DNA from: Stereum hirsutum FP-91666 SS1
Lineage: Eukaryota > Basidiomycota > Agaricomycetes > Russulales > Stereaceae
NCBI RefSeq assembly: GCF_000264905.1
Contig: NW_006763136.1
Coordinates: 1,566,852-1,630,851 of the forward strand
Length of the DNA: 64,000 bases
Direction: 5' to 3'
The translations under genes were made by a program, and so were the position numbers. This document shows, piece after piece, positions 61,241-64,000 of this stretch (the first letter of the stretch is position 1; every line of letters begins with the position of its first letter). The notes below the pieces were generated by a model. The model was not told where the DNA came from. It saw only the letters and a list, made by a program, of their open reading frames with translations, and did not search any database.

Positions 61241-61453
61241 GATCCGGAAAAGACAGAAAATAACATATAAGAACGATAGGACTAAAAGAAAGCTCCACTT
61301 TCCACAGAACTTCTTCTTGCGACTTCTGCGTTTTCAGACGTCTCGCCCGTCTCCAAAATTTTATTCTCAGAGGCGTATTGAAGTAGAGCGGCTGTAGTAG
61401 CAGAGGTGAAATGTAATCGCTGGCGAATGCGAGCCTGTAGGTGAGCCAGCCAT
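61241..61453 (-). pseudogene. Truncated duplicate of the MFS transporter first exon
   Basis: The DNA from ATG 61453 to the splice donor GTGAGT at 61240-61235 aligns throughout with exon 1 of the MFS gene at 57652-57435. It opens MAGSPTGSHSP against MAGSPTRSHSP, carries small indels that bring a TGA after about 28 codons, and in another frame retains ENAEVARRSS-like and CYFLSF-like pieces. Below the donor the similarity stops: none of the later MFS exons is present before dipeptidase copy 1. The sequence upstream (about 61.46-61.60 kb) matches the MFS promoter (tatttgaacgga and attgcgac.agccacag blocks). It is therefore a decayed 5' fragment, not an independent gene. Confidence 0.85.
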
Positions 61454-61757
61454 AATGGACAATGATGACACGAGAAGGGTGACGGTCAGGAAATGTGTGG
61501 GAGGATGGCAAGATGTATTCGAACGGACAGCAGCTGGTCATCTCCTCCACCCGATTGCGACGAGCCACAGCCCAGAAATGAGAATCAGTGTCGGCAGGGC
61601 CCATGGTCCATTCACTGTTTATAAACAACGCACTCACATACATACAGTTTTTCGGATTCAGTGTGGATACAACAAACATCTTCGAAAAATATCCCTACAA
61701 ACGTGCCCATTTCATTCTGTCCACGGTCTTCGCTGTATTCGCATGAGAAGCCTTTCT

Positions 61758-63803
61758 CTATTTGGTGATAGCGGCGATCTCGTAGAGGTAGGTTCCGAGA
61801 AGCTTAGTCTGAGCGTGAATGTGAATTAGGGAAATATCATTGTGAGTAGTAGGGGGTTGCTTACGCCCTCGATGAAGTTCGACTTGTCGAGCTTCTCGTT
61901 AGTAGAGCTAGATGGTAAATTTCAACTTCAGCGGCGTAACGACACCCGCAGCCATGCAATAAGACGTACTGAGCACCATCGTCGCCTCTGCCCATCGGCA
62001 GAAGAAGGACGTTCACACCGAGTGACTCCGCAAAGGTCAACGTGACGGGGATGGAACCACCCTCCCTAGTGAGATCAGGGGTTTGGTTGTAGATGAGCTA
62101 GCATCCCACCTGTATCAGTAACGGCGATGGCTCAAAATTAAACCTAAGGTGCAGACCTCTGTTGCCTTCTTGGCAGCTTCGTAGTTCCAGTGCTTGTGGT
62201 CCTCAACCCACGGCTTGCCGCCGTGCAACTCCTCTATCGTGAGCTTGTTCTTCGTCCCAAGTTTCTTGAACTCTTCTTCGACATACTTGAGCACCAGCGG
62301 GTTCACCAAGTCGGGCGTCTGTGGCGGTACGAGACTGTATACGTAGAAATATCAGAATAGAAGTGCGCTAGCGCGTTGTAGCGAAGGATTCATACCGGAT
62401 ACTGAATTTGCCTGACACTTTGGCGGGAATTACGGTCTTAGCACCAGCACCGGAGAAAGCGCCCTCAATACCGTGAAGGGAAAGGGAGGGATAGCGCATG
62501 CGGCCCATGAGTACGTCTGACTTCTCGGAGCTGAGGGCAATGGAAGCACCGGCGGACTCCTCGACGTCCTGAATGGAGTAGTCGAGCTTCTCGTAGATAG
62601 CCCTATTGTGATGGGATAGTATACATCCAAGTTACTCGGAAGCAATGAAAATAAGAGGATAAACGGCGTACTTCTCTTCCTCCTCCGGCGGGGGGACCAT
62701 CTCGTCAACGCCGGGGATGAGGATATTACCCTTGGTGTCCACAAGCTTGCTCATAAGAAGGACAAGGTCCGTCATGGGCTCATGGACGGTGCGACCGAAC
62801 ACACCAGAATGGAGATCCTTTGCAGGACCCTGGACGGTCAGTTTGATGTAGGTCAAACCGCGAAGGCCATAGGTAAGACAGGGCGTGCGAGTATTGAGCC
62901 AGTAGTTGTCGGAGATGCAGACACAGTCGACACCGTCGAACCATCCATCCTTTCCCTTCTTGACCTCGGCAATGATGAGGTCATCAAGACCTTCACTTCC
63001 ACTCTCCTCCATCCCCTCAAAGCAGAATCGCAGGTTGACGGGGAGTGGGATGTTGAGTTCATGATGTGCCTGAAGGACGTTCACCCATCCAAGAACAGGG
63101 CCCTTGTCGTCAGAAGATCCACGACCATAAAGACGACCGGTTTTTTCGTCGCGTGTGAGCTTGAAGGGTGGGTATGACCAGCCATCAGAGAGCTCTGCCT
63201 GACCACATGTTCATGTTCCCGATATAATATTTCAGTTCGCGAAGCGGCAGAAGTGTAGGATGACACGCACGGGCTGAACGTCAAAGTGACCGTACAAAAG
63301 GATAGTCTTCTTGTTCGGGTCATTCCCGATTCGCCCCAGAATCGCAGGAGGGAGTTCGAGTTCTTGTCCATCCATGACATGTTTCCCAAGAGGCACTTGT
63401 TTGGTCTCTACGCCGTATGATTTGAGCTGGTTCTCAAGAAAATTGGCCATACGGACGACGTCCTGGCGGCGAGCTGTGTCTCCTGAGATACTATTTCAGA
63501 GATAAAATGTAGCCGATCAATATACTGCTCGTGGATAGTAGAACGGTGAGCGGTATGGACACGGCATCTACACGATGCTACTCTGAGGGAGCACAGCAAA
63601 CATGACAACAGTAGTTTCGAATGATTCACAGCAATTTTATCAAATCGAAAGTAAAGTTTCTTTGTACTTGACGACAAGGTAACGACTCGTGTGAGAGAAA
63701 TGCTGTCTGCTTACCTCGGGATTTCCACAGCATCTGAGAGACGTTGAATGAACTTCTCTTCGTTCTTGTCAACGTACGAAAGAAACTCGGATGGTGCTGG
63801 CAT
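61758..63803 (-). CDS. DUG1: M20 family Cys-Gly-type metallodipeptidase, copy 2 (Dug1/CNDP2-like)
   Basis: A multi-exon gene of about 475 residues, collinear with copy 1 and highly similar to it in every exon. The start is [20 protein letters not shown]. The metal site reads [50 protein letters not shown] and GRGDDGAHSTNEKLD, all family consensus. [72 protein letters not shown] and [20 protein letters not shown] follow, and it ends [16 protein letters not shown]. Because it keeps the consensus residues that copy 1 has changed, it is probably the ancestral-function enzyme (Cys-Gly cleavage in glutathione breakdown). The remnant MFS exon lies just downstream of it, as the intact MFS lies downstream of copy 1. 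Confidence 0.92.
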
Positions 63804-63923
63804 GGTTGAAGTGATCTCAAGACCGGTAGATGGGATGCCTATGTAAGATGACGATGGAGAGTAAGGAAAGGAAAGGCAACGCAATCCGTGTGCAATCGCA
63901 AGACTCGGTTTGGCCACATTGTC

Positions 63924-63976
63924 GCCACATCAGATACAGGTGCCAGTGGCGTCCAAAGTTGAGCCGGCCGGCCGGG
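63924..63976 (-). promoter_or_regulatory. Conserved promoter block of dipeptidase copy 2
   Basis: gccacatca (63924-63932) and gagccggccggccggg (63961-63976) lie about 120-175 bases upstream of the start codon and correspond to the block upstream of copy 1. The ggccggcc core is palindromic. Confidence 0.55.
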
Positions 63977-64000
63977 ATACCCCTTCGCACTCCGAGCAAG

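Overview
The window looks like nuclear DNA of a mushroom-forming basidiomycete (Agaricomycetes). Genes on both strands are split by many short GT-AG introns of roughly 45-75 bases. The families are also typical: a DUF6533-type seven-helix protein, F-box-like proteins, a lysine-less opsin-related protein and Dal5/Tna1-type MFS carriers. There are no bacterial operons and no CRISPR array. I assembled the gene models by hand by joining exons at splice sites. Where I give an exact protein length, the exon lengths sum to an intact frame.

Left part (1-25.8 kb): an inverted-repeat element at the left edge; a WH1+CRIB actin-regulator-like gene (2344-3420, +); an alternative NADH dehydrogenase in about 19 exons (4204-7161, -); a 610-bp hAT-like MITE with perfect 20-bp TIRs and an 8-bp target duplication (7967-8576); an opsin-related/Hsp30-type gene with a textbook heat-shock element and TATA box (9275-10334, +); SYF2 (11011-12430, +); two broken relics (13.36-14.07 kb); an MFS carrier in about 22 exons (14351-17286, +); ORC3 (17698-20728, +); UPF3 (21985-23738, -); and a single-exon F-box protein (24192-25808, +).

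Middle (25.8-35.1 kb): about 9 kb with no gene I can support. It is followed by a large Zn(II)2Cys6 transcription factor (35114-39989, +) and another gene-poor stretch of 2.9 kb.

Right part (42.8-64 kb): MRE11 (42875-45925, -); a GDP-fucose-type nucleotide-sugar transporter (46874-48341, +); an F-box-like protein (48758-50184, +); FAD synthase (50810-52464, -); a DUF6533 membrane protein (52943-54971, -); then a repeated nutrient module on the minus strand. The module holds a Dal5/Tna1-like MFS carrier (55433-57652), an M20 Cys-Gly-type dipeptidase (58679-60624), a truncated copy of the MFS first exon (61241-61453) and a second dipeptidase (61758-63803). Both the dipeptidase promoters and the MFS promoter/first exon are duplicated, so a dipeptidase+transporter unit was copied in tandem and one transporter then decayed.

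Most genes are conserved housekeeping functions (splicing, replication origin recognition, NMD, double-strand-break repair, FAD synthesis, respiration). The points most worth following are the duplicated dipeptidase/transporter module, a WASP-like protein that stops before any VCA region, the heat-shock-type promoter of the opsin-related gene, and the use of 8-13 nt microexons in three different genes.
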